Below are positions 45,228 to 54,088 of a stretch of 64,000 nucleotides of DNA, piece by piece (the first letter of the stretch is position 1; the number at the start of each line of letters is the position of its first letter). The DNA comes from Caldisericia bacterium. GTDB lineage: Bacteria > Caldisericota > Caldisericia > B22-G15. The notes below the pieces were generated by a model that was not told the origin of the DNA, did not search any database, and worked only from the letters and a program-made list of their open reading frames with translations. A program made the position numbers and the translations under genes. The stretch spans positions 1 to 64,000 of the forward strand of contig JAOAHY010000006.1 of assembly GCA_026414995.1 (NCBI GenBank), written 5' to 3'.

Positions 45228-45949
45228 TGGAAATAGTTAGAGTTAAATCATTTATTCTCAAAAAGTTACCAATAAAAGAATATGATGCATTAGTTTTTTT
45301 ATACTGTGACTCATTAGGAAAAATAATTGCTAGAGCAAAAAGTTGTTTCAAAAAAGATACAAAATGGACATCTATTATAGAAACAATGAATTTAATTGAT
45401 ACATCGCTTTACAAAAAAAGAGAATATTTTTATCTTACTGAAACTAAAGTATTAGATTCTTATATTAATATTAAATTGAATCTTAAAAAATCTATTATTG
45501 CTCTCGAAATATTAAATTTAATTGATAAAACTCAAGTTGAAAGCAACCCAAATATTATTCTATTTAATACTCTTATTAATTTTTTTGAAAACCTTAAAAC
45601 AACTACCAATGAAGATTCATTGTTCATTAATTTAATTTTTAATTTTATAAAAATTGAAGGAATACAATTTCCTTTAGAAAAATGTATAAAATGTAGTAGT
45701 CCTCTTAAAACTAGTTTAATTTACGATTTTAATTATAACGGATTTGTTTGTGATTTACATACAACAAAAAATTTTGTAAAAATAGATCAAAAATTATATT
45801 ATAAGATACTTAAAATAATTTCAGAATTTGATAAAAATATCATATTTGAAAAAGATGAGTTAGAGATAATTCATAATATTCTTTCTTCTTTTCTAGAATC
45901 AAATTTTTCATATAGATTAAGATTTCCAATGAATGAGATTTTAGTATAA
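45227..45949 (+). CDS. recO: DNA repair protein RecO
   Basis: A 240-residue protein with an N-terminal OB fold (VKSFILKKLPIKEYDALVFLYCDSLGKIIARAKS), a helical core and a zinc finger (CIKCSSPL...FVC). It loads RecA on SSB-coated DNA with RecR. The position near cdd/ybeY is as in Firmicutes. Its TAA stop is part of a TATAAT. Confidence 0.88.
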   Translation: MEIVRVKSFILKKLPIKEYDALVFLYCDSLGKIIARAKSCFKKDTKWTSIIETMNLIDTSLYKKREYFYLTETKVLDSYINIKLNLKKSIIALEILNLIDKTQVESNPNIILFNTLINFFENLKTTTNEDSLFINLIFNFIKIEGIQFPLEKCIKCSSPLKTSLIYDFNYNGFVCDLHTTKNFVKIDQKLYYKILKIISEFDKNIIFEKDELEIIHNILSSFLESNFSYRLRFPMNEILV

Positions 45950-45950
45950 T
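45923..45950 (+). promoter_or_regulatory. Candidate promoter of the rhomboid gene
   Basis: TATAAT (45945-45950) overlapping the recO stop, with a weak TTTCCA 16 nt upstream. The predicted leader is about 28 nt and holds AAAGGAGGAG before the ATG. A second TATAAT-like box (TTATAATT, about 45955-45962) is also present. Confidence 0.4.
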
Positions 45951-45984
45951 TTAAATTATAATTTTTTATTTCAAAGGAGGAGAT

Positions 45985-46653
45985 ATGATACCTATTTCAG
46001 ATATAAATCCTAGAAGAAAATTTCCAATTGTAGTCATATCTTTAATTATAATCAATGTAATAATTTTTTTATACCAGATTTTTCTAAGTAACCCAATACC
46101 ATTTATTTATAGATGGTCCCTTATCCCAAGGAATTTATTTAAATTTGGAATATATGAATATATAAAACTTTTAACTTCTACTTTTTTACACGGAAATTTT
46201 GCTCATATAATAGGAAATATGTTATATCTATGGGTTTTTGGTGATAACGTAGAAAATGAACTTGGTTCTATAAAATTTGTAATATTTTATTTTTTGTGTG
46301 GAATTTTTGCTGGTCTAACTCATGCACTAATTTACTCTAACTCTTCTATTCCAACAATAGGTGCTTCTGGTGCTATTGCAGGAGTATTAGGTGCATATTT
46401 TTATCTGTTTCCTAATGCAAAAGTTCTAGCACTTGTACCTCTTTTCTGGTATTTTTCAGTAATTCCTGTTCCTGCGGTTATATTTCTAGGTTTTTGGTTT
46501 ATTCTCCAATTAATCCCTGGTTTTGCAAGTCTAGGAAATGTTGCATCAGGTGTTGCTTATTGGGCTCATATAGGTGGTTTTATATCTGGAATTATTTTAA
46601 TTATTTTATTCGGTGGAAAGAGGAGATCTAGATATAGATATTATGAATTTTAA
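45985..46653 (+). CDS. Rhomboid family intramembrane serine protease
   Basis: A 222-residue membrane protein with about six helices. The catalytic serine lies in TIGASGAIAGVLGAYFYL and the histidine in YWAHIGGFISGI; the HGNFAHIIGNMLYLWVFG helix is typical. It cleaves single-pass membrane substrates; its target is unknown. AAGGAGG precedes the ATG. Its end overlaps the possible upstream start of pyk. Confidence 0.92.
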   Translation: MIPISDINPRRKFPIVVISLIIINVIIFLYQIFLSNPIPFIYRWSLIPRNLFKFGIYEYIKLLTSTFLHGNFAHIIGNMLYLWVFGDNVENELGSIKFVIFYFLCGIFAGLTHALIYSNSSIPTIGASGAIAGVLGAYFYLFPNAKVLALVPLFWYFSVIPVPAVIFLGFWFILQLIPGFASLGNVASGVAYWAHIGGFISGIILIILFGGKRRSRYRYYEF

Positions 46654-48049
46654 AAAGACAAAAATCATAGCAACACTTGGGCCTTCATCTCAAGATGAAA
46701 AAATAATAAAACAATTATATCTTAATGGAGTTGATATTTTTAGATTAAACTTGTCTCACGGAGACCATATTTATCATAGAGAATTTATTAACAAAGTAAG
46801 AAAAATTGATAAATTCATACCAATTCTATTAGATTTGCAGGGTCCAAAATTGAGAATTGGAAAATTTAAAAACAAAAGAATATTTTTAAAAAATGGTAAA
46901 ACATTTTACCTTACAACTGAGAATATTTTAGGAGATGATAATCAAGTTTCTATATCATATAAAAATTTACCTAAATATCTCACAAAAGGAGATTTAATTC
47001 TTCTTGATGACGGAAGAATTAAACTCAAAGTTATCTCTATAAGCGATAATTATATTGAAACAAAAGTAATGTTAGGAGGAGAATTAAGTGATAATAAAGG
47101 AATAAATATACCAAAAGAGAATTTAGATATACCATCATTAACAGAAAAAGATAAAGAAGATATAAAATTTGGTATTAAAGAGAGTGTAGATTATATTGCT
47201 CTCTCATTTGTTAAAAATGAAAACGATATTATATATTTAAAAAATTTTCTTTCAAAAAATGGATACTCTATTCCAGTTATAGCGAAAATTGAAAAGAAAG
47301 ATGCAATAAAAAATATAGATAAAATAATTGATGTTTCTGATGGTGTTATGGTTGCAAGAGGTGATCTTGGAATCGAAGTTAATCTTGAAGAAATAGCAAT
47401 ATTACAGAAAAAAATTTTAAATAAAACCTTATTTTCAGAAAAATTCTCAATAACAGCTACTCAAATTCTTGACTCAATGGTTGAAAGGATGTATCCAACA
47501 AGAGCTGAAGTTTCAGATATAACTAATGCGATTTTTGATGGTACCGATGCTCTTATGCTTTCACAAGAAACTGCTGTTGGAAAATATCCAGTTCAAGCAG
47601 TAAAATTTTTAAATAAAGTTTCACAAAAAGTAGAAAAATGGCTTCCATATGAAAACTGGTTAATATCCATGGAATTTTATATAAAAGATAATCCACTTTT
47701 ATCAATTTGTTATTCTGCTGTTCTATTAGCTCTTAAAGTAAGGGCAAAAGCGATAATTGTAACAACAGAAACAGGTAAAACCGCAATAAATATTTCAAGA
47801 TTTAGACCAAATGTACCTGTTGTTGCCTTAACACCTAATGAAAAAGTTTTGAAACAGTTAAAAGTCTATTGGGGTATAGTACCAATTCTTGTTAATAAAT
47901 TTAGAAATGAAAGTGATATAATTGAAACAATAGAGAGTGAAGCAAAGAAATTAGATATATTGAAAAAGGGTGATTTCTATGTTTCAGTTTCTGGTATTAT
48001 ACCTGGTGTCCCTGGTGGAACAAATATGATAAAACTTAATAAGGTTTGA
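46643..48049 (+). CDS. pyk: Pyruvate kinase
   Basis: A 468-residue enzyme: KTKIIATLGPSS start, LDLQGPKLRIGKF, active-site signature PVIAKIEKKDAIKNIDKI and MVARGDLGIEV, FSITATQILDSMVERMYPTRAE, and a C-terminal allosteric domain ending GIIPGVPGGTNMIKL. It makes ATP from PEP in glycolysis. The ATG at 46643 matches the family start; a GTG at 46613 would add ten residues, and the GAGGAG site lies about 17 nt before the ATG, so the start is not certain. Confidence 0.95.
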   Translation: MNFKKTKIIATLGPSSQDEKIIKQLYLNGVDIFRLNLSHGDHIYHREFINKVRKIDKFIPILLDLQGPKLRIGKFKNKRIFLKNGKTFYLTTENILGDDNQVSISYKNLPKYLTKGDLILLDDGRIKLKVISISDNYIETKVMLGGELSDNKGINIPKENLDIPSLTEKDKEDIKFGIKESVDYIALSFVKNENDIIYLKNFLSKNGYSIPVIAKIEKKDAIKNIDKIIDVSDGVMVARGDLGIEVNLEEIAILQKKILNKTLFSEKFSITATQILDSMVERMYPTRAEVSDITNAIFDGTDALMLSQETAVGKYPVQAVKFLNKVSQKVEKWLPYENWLISMEFYIKDNPLLSICYSAVLLALKVRAKAIIVTTETGKTAINISRFRPNVPVVALTPNEKVLKQLKVYWGIVPILVNKFRNESDIIETIESEAKKLDILKKGDFYVSVSGIIPGVPGGTNMIKLNKV

Positions 48050-48050
48050 A

Positions 48051-48347
48051 ATGGAAAATAAATTAATTTATAAAAGAAAAGAACTTGAAAAAACAATTGT
48101 TATTTTATTTATATTGCTATTTATCTACATTTTTTCATTTCCTTTATATAGATTTTATAAATTAAATCATGAGATAAAAAGTTTACAAAATGACATTTTG
48201 GTTTATAAAAATAAAATAGATGAAATGAAACACAATATTGAATTTATAAAAAGTAATGAAGGTATTGAAATTTGGGTTAAAGAAAATTTTAAATTAACGA
48301 AAGATGGAGAGAAGATATACATATTCAAAGAAAAAAAGGTTGACTGA
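48051..48347 (+). CDS. DivIC/FtsB-type septum formation initiator
   Basis: A 98-residue bitopic protein: short cytoplasmic start, one transmembrane helix (about 15-32), a coiled coil (about 35-70; HEIKSLQNDILVYKNKIDEM) and the C-terminal WVKENFKLTKDGEKIYIF, which matches the family's conserved ARExxxxxKPGExxY pattern. Part of the FtsL-DivIC division complex. It starts 1 nt after pyk. Its stop codon overlaps the polA -35 box. Confidence 0.82.
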   Translation: MENKLIYKRKELEKTIVILFILLFIYIFSFPLYRFYKLNHEIKSLQNDILVYKNKIDEMKHNIEFIKSNEGIEIWVKENFKLTKDGEKIYIFKEKKVD

Positions 48348-48368
48348 AATTTAAAAAATTAATATAAT
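48340..48368 (+). promoter_or_regulatory. polA promoter (leaderless)
   Basis: TTGACT (48340-48345), 17-nt spacer, TATAAT (48363-48368), then 7 nt to the ATG at 48376. Predicted transcript begins at or within 2 nt of the start codon; no Shine-Dalgarno is present. Confidence 0.75.
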
Positions 48369-48375
48369 ATTCAAA

Positions 48376-50847
48376 ATGATTATGAAAAAGATTTATTTAA
48401 TTGATGGAAGTTCTCTTCTATTTCGAACATACTTTGCTTTACCTCCTCTTATAAATTCTAAAGGTGAACCAACTGGTGCAACATATGGTTTTGTAAGAAT
48501 TATTCTTAATTTAATAGAAAATGAAAATCCTCAATATATTGCAGTTTCCTTTGATAAAGGAGCTCCAACTTTTAGAATTGATGTTTTACCACAATACAAA
48601 GAAAATAGACCAAAAGCACCACCAGATATTAAAATACAAAAAGAAAGAGTAAAAGAAATTTTAGAAAATTTAGGAATAAAAACTATTGAAATAGAAGGAT
48701 ATGAAGGTGATGATATTATTGGTACTTTAAAAAATAATGCAGAAAGAGAAGGTTTTTATTCAGTTATTATAACAGCAGATAAAGATTTATTACAACTTTT
48801 ATCTGAGAATAGTGAAGTTAGGTTAACAAAGAAAGGTATAACAGATATTGAGATTTATACAAAAGACAAATTTATTAATGAATTTGGAATAAAACCAGAA
48901 AGATTACCTGAATTAAAGGCACTAATTGGTGATCCTTCTGATAATATTCCTCAAATACCTTCAATAGGTGAAAAGAGTGGTATTAAAATTTTAAAAGAAT
49001 ATAATTCTTTATTTGAGTTAATTAATAACCCTCCAGCCAATAAATTTGGAGAAATAATAAAAATTTATAAAGATCAGATTATCAAATCATATGAAGTTGC
49101 AAAAATAAAAACTGATTTAAACCTAAAAATCTCAATTTCTAATTTAAAAAGAAGCAATGAAAATATCAATAATATAATAAAAATATTTTCTGAATTAGAA
49201 TTTCATTCACTTATGGATAAATTTAAAGTTGAAATAAAAAAAATTGAATCAGATTATATTTCAAAAAGTGATTTATTTGAAGAGAAAGAAATTTCTTTTT
49301 TAAAAAGCGATAATGAAATTTTATTTTATTGCAATAAAGGATTTTATAAAGGAAGAATAGAAGATTTAATTGAATTAAATAATAAAAAAATTTTATTTAC
49401 TCATAGTTTTAAAAATTTTATATCTACCTTTTATCCTTTAAATTTTAAACAAAACATTTTTGACACAGAACTTGCTAGTTATATATTAAATACAAACAAA
49501 AAAAATTATGATTTAAAATCACTTGTTCCATTATATCTTGGTGAAAATATTTATGACGAAAATCCTGAAAATCTATTACCAAAAATTTTAAAAATAGGTC
49601 AAATTTTATTAAATGAAATTAATGAATGTAATTTATCAAAACTACTTTTTGACATTGAACTTCCAATTTCTTATATACTCTCAGAAATGGAGTATTATGG
49701 AGTAAAAATAGACAAAGAAAAATTATTGAAAATAAGAGAAGAAATAAAGAAAAAAATTGAAAAATTAACAATAGAAATTTCAGAAATCAGTGGATCAAGT
49801 ATAAATCCACAATCCCCAAAGCAAGTAAGTTTTCTATTATATGAAAAATTAGGCCTAAAGGCCTTTTTAAAAAACAAAAAAAATTTATCAACAGATCAAG
49901 AAACTTTAATAGAATTACTTCCAATACATCCAGTTATTGAAAAAATAATTGAATTTAGAGAATTAAATAAACTTTTAACAACATATTTTAATATTTTACC
50001 TGAACTCGTAGATAAGAATAATCGATTACATACAACATTTATACAAACAGGGACAGCAACTGGAAGAATTATTTCAAAAGAACCAAATTTACAAAATATT
50101 CCAATAAGAACAGAATTTGGAAAAAAAGTAAGAGAAGCATTTATTTCAGATGAAGATTATTTTCTTGCTTCCTTTGATTATTCTCAAATTGAATTAAGAA
50201 TTCTTGCTCATTTTTCATCAGATGAAAATTTAATTGAAGCGTTTAATAAAGGAGTTGATATTCATACAGAAACAGCATCACAACTTTTTTCAATACCAAA
50301 GGAGAGTATAACTGAAGAACAAAGAAGAAAAGCTAAAACTATAAATTATGGAATAATATATGGAATGAGCCCTCATGGTTTAGCAAGAGAATTAAGAATT
50401 TCTGATGAAGAGGCACAAATTTATATTGATTTATATTTTAATAAATTTAGAGGAGTTAAAAAGTTTATTGATAGTGTTATAAGTGAAGCAAAAGAAAAGG
50501 GTTATGTTGAAACTATTCTTGGAAGAAAAAGGTATATTCCTGAATTAAAATCAAAAAATTCAAATTTAATTAAACTTGGAGAAAGAATTGCTATTAACAC
50601 ACCAATTCAGGGGTCAGGTGCAGATATAATAAAAGCCAGTATGGTCAATGTATGGAAAAATTTAAAAAATAGAAAATCTAGAATTGTATTGCAAATTCAT
50701 GATGAACTTCTATTAGAAATACACAGAGATGAGGTTGACGAAATTATTGATATGGTAAAAAATGAAATGGAAAATACAATAAAACTTTCTGTACCTATTA
50801 AAGTTGATTATGGAATTGGAAAAAATTGGCTTGAGTGTAAAAAATGA
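48376..50847 (+). CDS. polA: DNA polymerase I
   Basis: An 823-residue family A polymerase. A 5'-3' exonuclease domain (about 1-285; YLIDGSSLLFRTYFALPP, SFDKGAPTFR, EGYEGDDIIG, TADKDLLQLL), a degenerate 3'-5' exonuclease domain (about 295-440, lacking the usual DxE motif), and polymerase motifs A (FDYSQIELRILAH), B (RRKAKTINYGIIYGM) and C (QIHDELLLEI). It probably lacks proofreading, as in Thermus and Bacillus Pol I. ATG at 48376 or 48382; the first is exactly 7 nt from the -10 box. ATGA overlap with coaE. Confidence 0.96.
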   Translation: MIMKKIYLIDGSSLLFRTYFALPPLINSKGEPTGATYGFVRIILNLIENENPQYIAVSFDKGAPTFRIDVLPQYKENRPKAPPDIKIQKERVKEILENLGIKTIEIEGYEGDDIIGTLKNNAEREGFYSVIITADKDLLQLLSENSEVRLTKKGITDIEIYTKDKFINEFGIKPERLPELKALIGDPSDNIPQIPSIGEKSGIKILKEYNSLFELINNPPANKFGEIIKIYKDQIIKSYEVAKIKTDLNLKISISNLKRSNENINNIIKIFSELEFHSLMDKFKVEIKKIESDYISKSDLFEEKEISFLKSDNEILFYCNKGFYKGRIEDLIELNNKKILFTHSFKNFISTFYPLNFKQNIFDTELASYILNTNKKNYDLKSLVPLYLGENIYDENPENLLPKILKIGQILLNEINECNLSKLLFDIELPISYILSEMEYYGVKIDKEKLLKIREEIKKKIEKLTIEISEISGSSINPQSPKQVSFLLYEKLGLKAFLKNKKNLSTDQETLIELLPIHPVIEKIIEFRELNKLLTTYFNILPELVDKNNRLHTTFIQTGTATGRIISKEPNLQNIPIRTEFGKKVREAFISDEDYFLASFDYSQIELRILAHFSSDENLIEAFNKGVDIHTETASQLFSIPKESITEEQRRKAKTINYGIIYGMSPHGLARELRISDEEAQIYIDLYFNKFRGVKKFIDSVISEAKEKGYVETILGRKRYIPELKSKNSNLIKLGERIAINTPIQGSGADIIKASMVNVWKNLKNRKSRIVLQIHDELLLEIHRDEVDEIIDMVKNEMENTIKLSVPIKVDYGIGKNWLECKK

Positions 50848-51458
50848 GATTAATTGGACTTACAGGTAATATTGCCTCTGGTAAATCTAAAATAAGTGAA
50901 TATTTAAAATCAAAGGGTTTTAAAATAATAGATGCTGATTCATTAGGTAAAACTGTTTTAAATATAGATAGTATAAAAAATAAAATAATAAGAACATTTG
51001 GTAAAAACATATTAAATGATGATGGTTCTATAAATAGAAGAGAGCTTGGAAGAATTGTTTTTTCTTCAAAAGAAAATCTTAAAAAATTAAATAGAATTAC
51101 ACTTCCTATATTAACAAAGTTGGTCAAAAGGAAAATATATGAATTTAAAAAGAAAAAAGTCAAATATGCTGTTCTTGATGCTGCAATTTTAATTGAAGCT
51201 GGTTGGCATAAATTTGTTGATGAAGTATGGGTCGTTTATACTGATTCTGAAACACAACTTGAAAGATTGATTAAAAGAGAAAATTATAGTGTTGAAGAAG
51301 CAAAAAGTAGAATAGAAGCACAATTAAATATCGAAGAAAAATTAAAATATGCAGATAAAGTAGTTAATAATTCTTATGATTGGGAAAACACAAAAAAACA
51401 AATTGATACAATTTTAGAAGATTTATTTAGAAATGAAACTCAGTTTTTCAAAGATTAA
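50844..51458 (+). CDS. coaE: Dephospho-CoA kinase
   Basis: A 204-residue kinase with P-loop GLTGNIASGKSKI, DADSLGKTV, and the AAILIEAGWHKFVDEVWVVYT lid region. It carries out the last step of CoA synthesis. polA-coaE adjacency is common in Firmicutes (polA-mutM-coaE). It overlaps polA by 4 nt and the next gene by 26 nt. Confidence 0.93.
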   Translation: MRLIGLTGNIASGKSKISEYLKSKGFKIIDADSLGKTVLNIDSIKNKIIRTFGKNILNDDGSINRRELGRIVFSSKENLKKLNRITLPILTKLVKRKIYEFKKKKVKYAVLDAAILIEAGWHKFVDEVWVVYTDSETQLERLIKRENYSVEEAKSRIEAQLNIEEKLKYADKVVNNSYDWENTKKQIDTILEDLFRNETQFFKD

Positions 51459-52161
51459 AACCTATCTTGAATGTCCTTTAAAATACTACTTTTTATATGA
51501 ATTAAAACTTCAAGAAAAACCGAAACCTTATAAATCTTTTGGGAAGTCACTTCATCTTACACTTTCAAAGTTTCATTCACTTCCAAAATATCCTTCCTTT
51601 GATAATTTAAAGGAAATCTATCAAAAAAATTGGATTAATGAAGGATTTAGAAATGAAGAAGAAGAAAAAAAAGAATTTCTAAGAGGCCTTGAATTACTTA
51701 AAAAATATTATTATAAAAATATTTTTCATTATGATAAAGCATACAAAGTTGAAAAATATATAAATTTTAAAATTAATGAATTTGAAATATATGGTTTTGT
51801 CGATAGAATTGATAAGATAAATGATGATTTTGAATTAATTGAATATAAGACAGGAAAATACAGTATCGATTTTAATTCTATTGGACTTATTGATGAAAGC
51901 GAAATACTTCAAATGTCAATTTATTATTTTGCATTTGAAAGAGAATTTAATAAACCTCCTAAATTTTTATCAATTTATTATTTAACTCTTGATTTTGATT
52001 ATAAAAAGAGAATTTATTTAAAAGAAGAAAACTTAAATAAATCATTAGATTTAATACTAAATGTAGGAAAAAAAATCAAAAGTGGAGATTTTTTTAAAAA
52101 AGAAAATAATTTTTGTAAATTTTGCGATTTTAAAAAGGAGTGTTCGGAATGGAAAAAATAA
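51433..52161 (+). CDS. RecB/Cas4-type PD-(D/E)xK nuclease with 4-cysteine iron-sulphur site
   Basis: A 242-residue single-domain nuclease. It starts SFSKIKTYLECPLKYYFLYE (first Cys), has the catalytic GFVDRID and IEYKTGKYS motifs, and ends CKFCDFKKECSEW, giving one N-terminal and three C-terminal cysteines of the AddB/Cas4 4Fe-4S pattern. No cas genes or CRISPR repeats are near, so a DNA repair or end-processing role is more likely. The start lies inside coaE by 26 nt. No recognised operon partner. Confidence 0.82.
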   Translation: MKLSFSKIKTYLECPLKYYFLYELKLQEKPKPYKSFGKSLHLTLSKFHSLPKYPSFDNLKEIYQKNWINEGFRNEEEEKKEFLRGLELLKKYYYKNIFHYDKAYKVEKYINFKINEFEIYGFVDRIDKINDDFELIEYKTGKYSIDFNSIGLIDESEILQMSIYYFAFEREFNKPPKFLSIYYLTLDFDYKKRIYLKEENLNKSLDLILNVGKKIKSGDFFKKENNFCKFCDFKKECSEWKK

Positions 52162-53549
52162 GAGTTAGATTTGCTCCATCCCCAACGGGATTGTTACATA
52201 TTGGAAGCGTAAGAACAGCTTTTATAAATTATCTATTTGCAAAAAAGGAAAACGGTACATATATTTTAAGAATAGAAGATACAGATGTTGAAAGGTCAAA
52301 AAAAGAATCTGTTGAAGCAATTTTAAGTGGTTTAAAATGGCTTAAGATAAATTGGGATGAGGGTCCATATTTTCAAAGCGAAAGATTAGAGATTTACAAA
52401 AATTATCTAGGAGTTCTTCTTAATAAGGGATACGCTTATCCTTGTTTCTGTAAAAAAGAAGAAATAGAAAAAGAGAAAGAAAATGCGATAAAAAATGGCA
52501 AAATATATAAGTATAGTGGAAAATGTAAAAATTTAGATAAAAAAGAAGTTTATAGAAAGTTAAGTTTAAATGAAGAACATGTTTATAGATTTAATGTAAC
52601 AAAAGGCAAAGTTATATTTAATGATTTAATAAAAGAAAGAGTTGAGTTTGATAATGAGATATTAGATGATTTTATAATTGTAAGAAGCGATGGAATGCCA
52701 GTATATAATTTTTCATGTGTTGTAGATGATATTGAGATGAAGATTACTCATGTTATTAGAGGTGAGGATCATCTTTCTAATACACATAAGCAAATACTTT
52801 TATATGATGCATTTGGAGTAAAACATCCAAAATTTGGACATCTCCCATTAATACTTGGAAAAGATAGAGAAAAATTGTCAAAAAGACATGGTTCTGTCTC
52901 AATTGAAGAGTTTATGAAGGAAGGCTACCTTCCTGAAGCTATATTAAACTATATTTTTTTAATCGGATTTTCATTAAGAGAAACAAAAGAAATATTTAAT
53001 ATTGATGAAATGATTAATATTTTCTCAATTGAGAAGATATCAAAAAATTCACCAGTTTTTGATCATGATAAGTTAAAATGGATAAATTCATATTATATTA
53101 GAAATTTAGATGATGAAACAATTCTAACATTATCAGATAAATTTTTACCACCTCAATTGAAATTAAAAGGAGTTCATTTTTTAAAAAAATTATTCAAAGA
53201 AATAAAAGGAAATATAAAAGTTTTAAATATAGAAAACCTTACAGAATATTTTTATAAAGAGCCTCTATATGACAAAGATATAATAAGTGATTTAAAGAAA
53301 AGTAAAATTTTTATAGATTTTTTAAAGATTTTATATAAAAGAATCATAGAAATAGAAAAATTTGATAGTATTAATATTGAAAAAGAAATAAAAATGATTT
53401 TAATTGAATTAAATATAACATTAAAAGAAATTGCACAACCTTTAAGGTATATATTAACAGGAAGATTTGCCTCACCAGGTTTATTTATATTAATGGAACT
53501 TTTAGGAAAAGAAATTGTTTTAAAAAGAATAGAAAATCTTATATGTTAA
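52149..53549 (+). CDS. gltX: Glutamyl-tRNA synthetase (copy 2)
   Basis: A 466-residue class I synthetase distinct from the copy at 17059. HIGS at 17-20, KLSKRHGS at about 250, CFC...YSGKC zinc-type cysteines. The ATG at 52149 is preceded by AAGGAG with correct spacing. It lies next to mcsA, mcsB, radA, yacL, ispD and ispF, a neighbourhood that is close to gltX in Bacillus. Two GluRS proteins in one genome often separate tRNA-Glu from tRNA-Gln charging for the GatCAB route; which copy does which cannot be told here. Confidence 0.94.
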   Translation: MEKIRVRFAPSPTGLLHIGSVRTAFINYLFAKKENGTYILRIEDTDVERSKKESVEAILSGLKWLKINWDEGPYFQSERLEIYKNYLGVLLNKGYAYPCFCKKEEIEKEKENAIKNGKIYKYSGKCKNLDKKEVYRKLSLNEEHVYRFNVTKGKVIFNDLIKERVEFDNEILDDFIIVRSDGMPVYNFSCVVDDIEMKITHVIRGEDHLSNTHKQILLYDAFGVKHPKFGHLPLILGKDREKLSKRHGSVSIEEFMKEGYLPEAILNYIFLIGFSLRETKEIFNIDEMINIFSIEKISKNSPVFDHDKLKWINSYYIRNLDDETILTLSDKFLPPQLKLKGVHFLKKLFKEIKGNIKVLNIENLTEYFYKEPLYDKDIISDLKKSKIFIDFLKILYKRIIEIEKFDSINIEKEIKMILIELNITLKEIAQPLRYILTGRFASPGLFILMELLGKEIVLKRIENLIC

Positions 53550-53569
53550 AATGAATTTAGAGGTTAAAG

Positions 53570-54088
53570 ATGTATTGTGATATATGTAAAAAAAGAGAAG
53601 CATCTATTTTTATTACAGAGATTATAAATGGAGAAAAAAAATCACTTCATTTATGTTTTGAGTGTGCAACTAATATTGGAATAAAAGGCATACTCAAGGA
53701 ACTCAATATTCCTTATGATGAAAATATAATAAAGAAATTTTTAAGTTTAATGCCTGGATTTATTGAAGAAAAAGAAAAAGAGAAAATATGCAATACTTGT
53801 GGAACAAAATTTGATGAATTTAAAAAGAGTGGTTTCTTGGGATGTAATGAATGCTATGAAATATTTAAAGATGAGTTAAGACCAATAATTTTAAATCTTC
53901 ATGGTAGCATGAAGCATACAGGAAAAAGAAAAGGAGAAAAATTCACTCCAAAAACTACAATTGATGAGAAAATCAAAAATTTAAAGAGAGAACTTGAGTA
54001 TGCAATAGAAGAAGAAAGATATGAGGATGCGGCTAAAATAAGAGACAAAATAAAAGAGCTTTTAAATAATGTTAAAAACAATTCTTAA
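53570..54088 (+). CDS. mcsA: McsA, activator of protein-arginine kinase
   Basis: A 172-residue protein with four Cys pairs (CDIC, CFEC, CNTC, CNEC) forming zinc fingers, and a C-terminal UVR (UvrB/UvrC-type) helix pair ending EYAIEEERYEDAAKIRDKIKEL. It activates McsB in the stress response. AGAGGT precedes the ATG. It overlaps mcsB by 20 nt. ctsR is absent upstream and clpC downstream. Confidence 0.9.
   Translation: MYCDICKKREASIFITEIINGEKKSLHLCFECATNIGIKGILKELNIPYDENIIKKFLSLMPGFIEEKEKEKICNTCGTKFDEFKKSGFLGCNECYEIFKDELRPIILNLHGSMKHTGKRKGEKFTPKTTIDEKIKNLKRELEYAIEEERYEDAAKIRDKIKELLNNVKNNS

Noticed and set aside
49250-49700. Degenerate 3'-5' exonuclease domain of PolA as a discovery
   Set aside because: Loss of proofreading residues is common in Pol I of Thermus and Bacillus relatives.
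51433-52161. Calling the Fe-S nuclease Cas4
   Set aside because: No CRISPR repeats or other cas genes in the window; the fold and cysteines are shared with many non-CRISPR nucleases.
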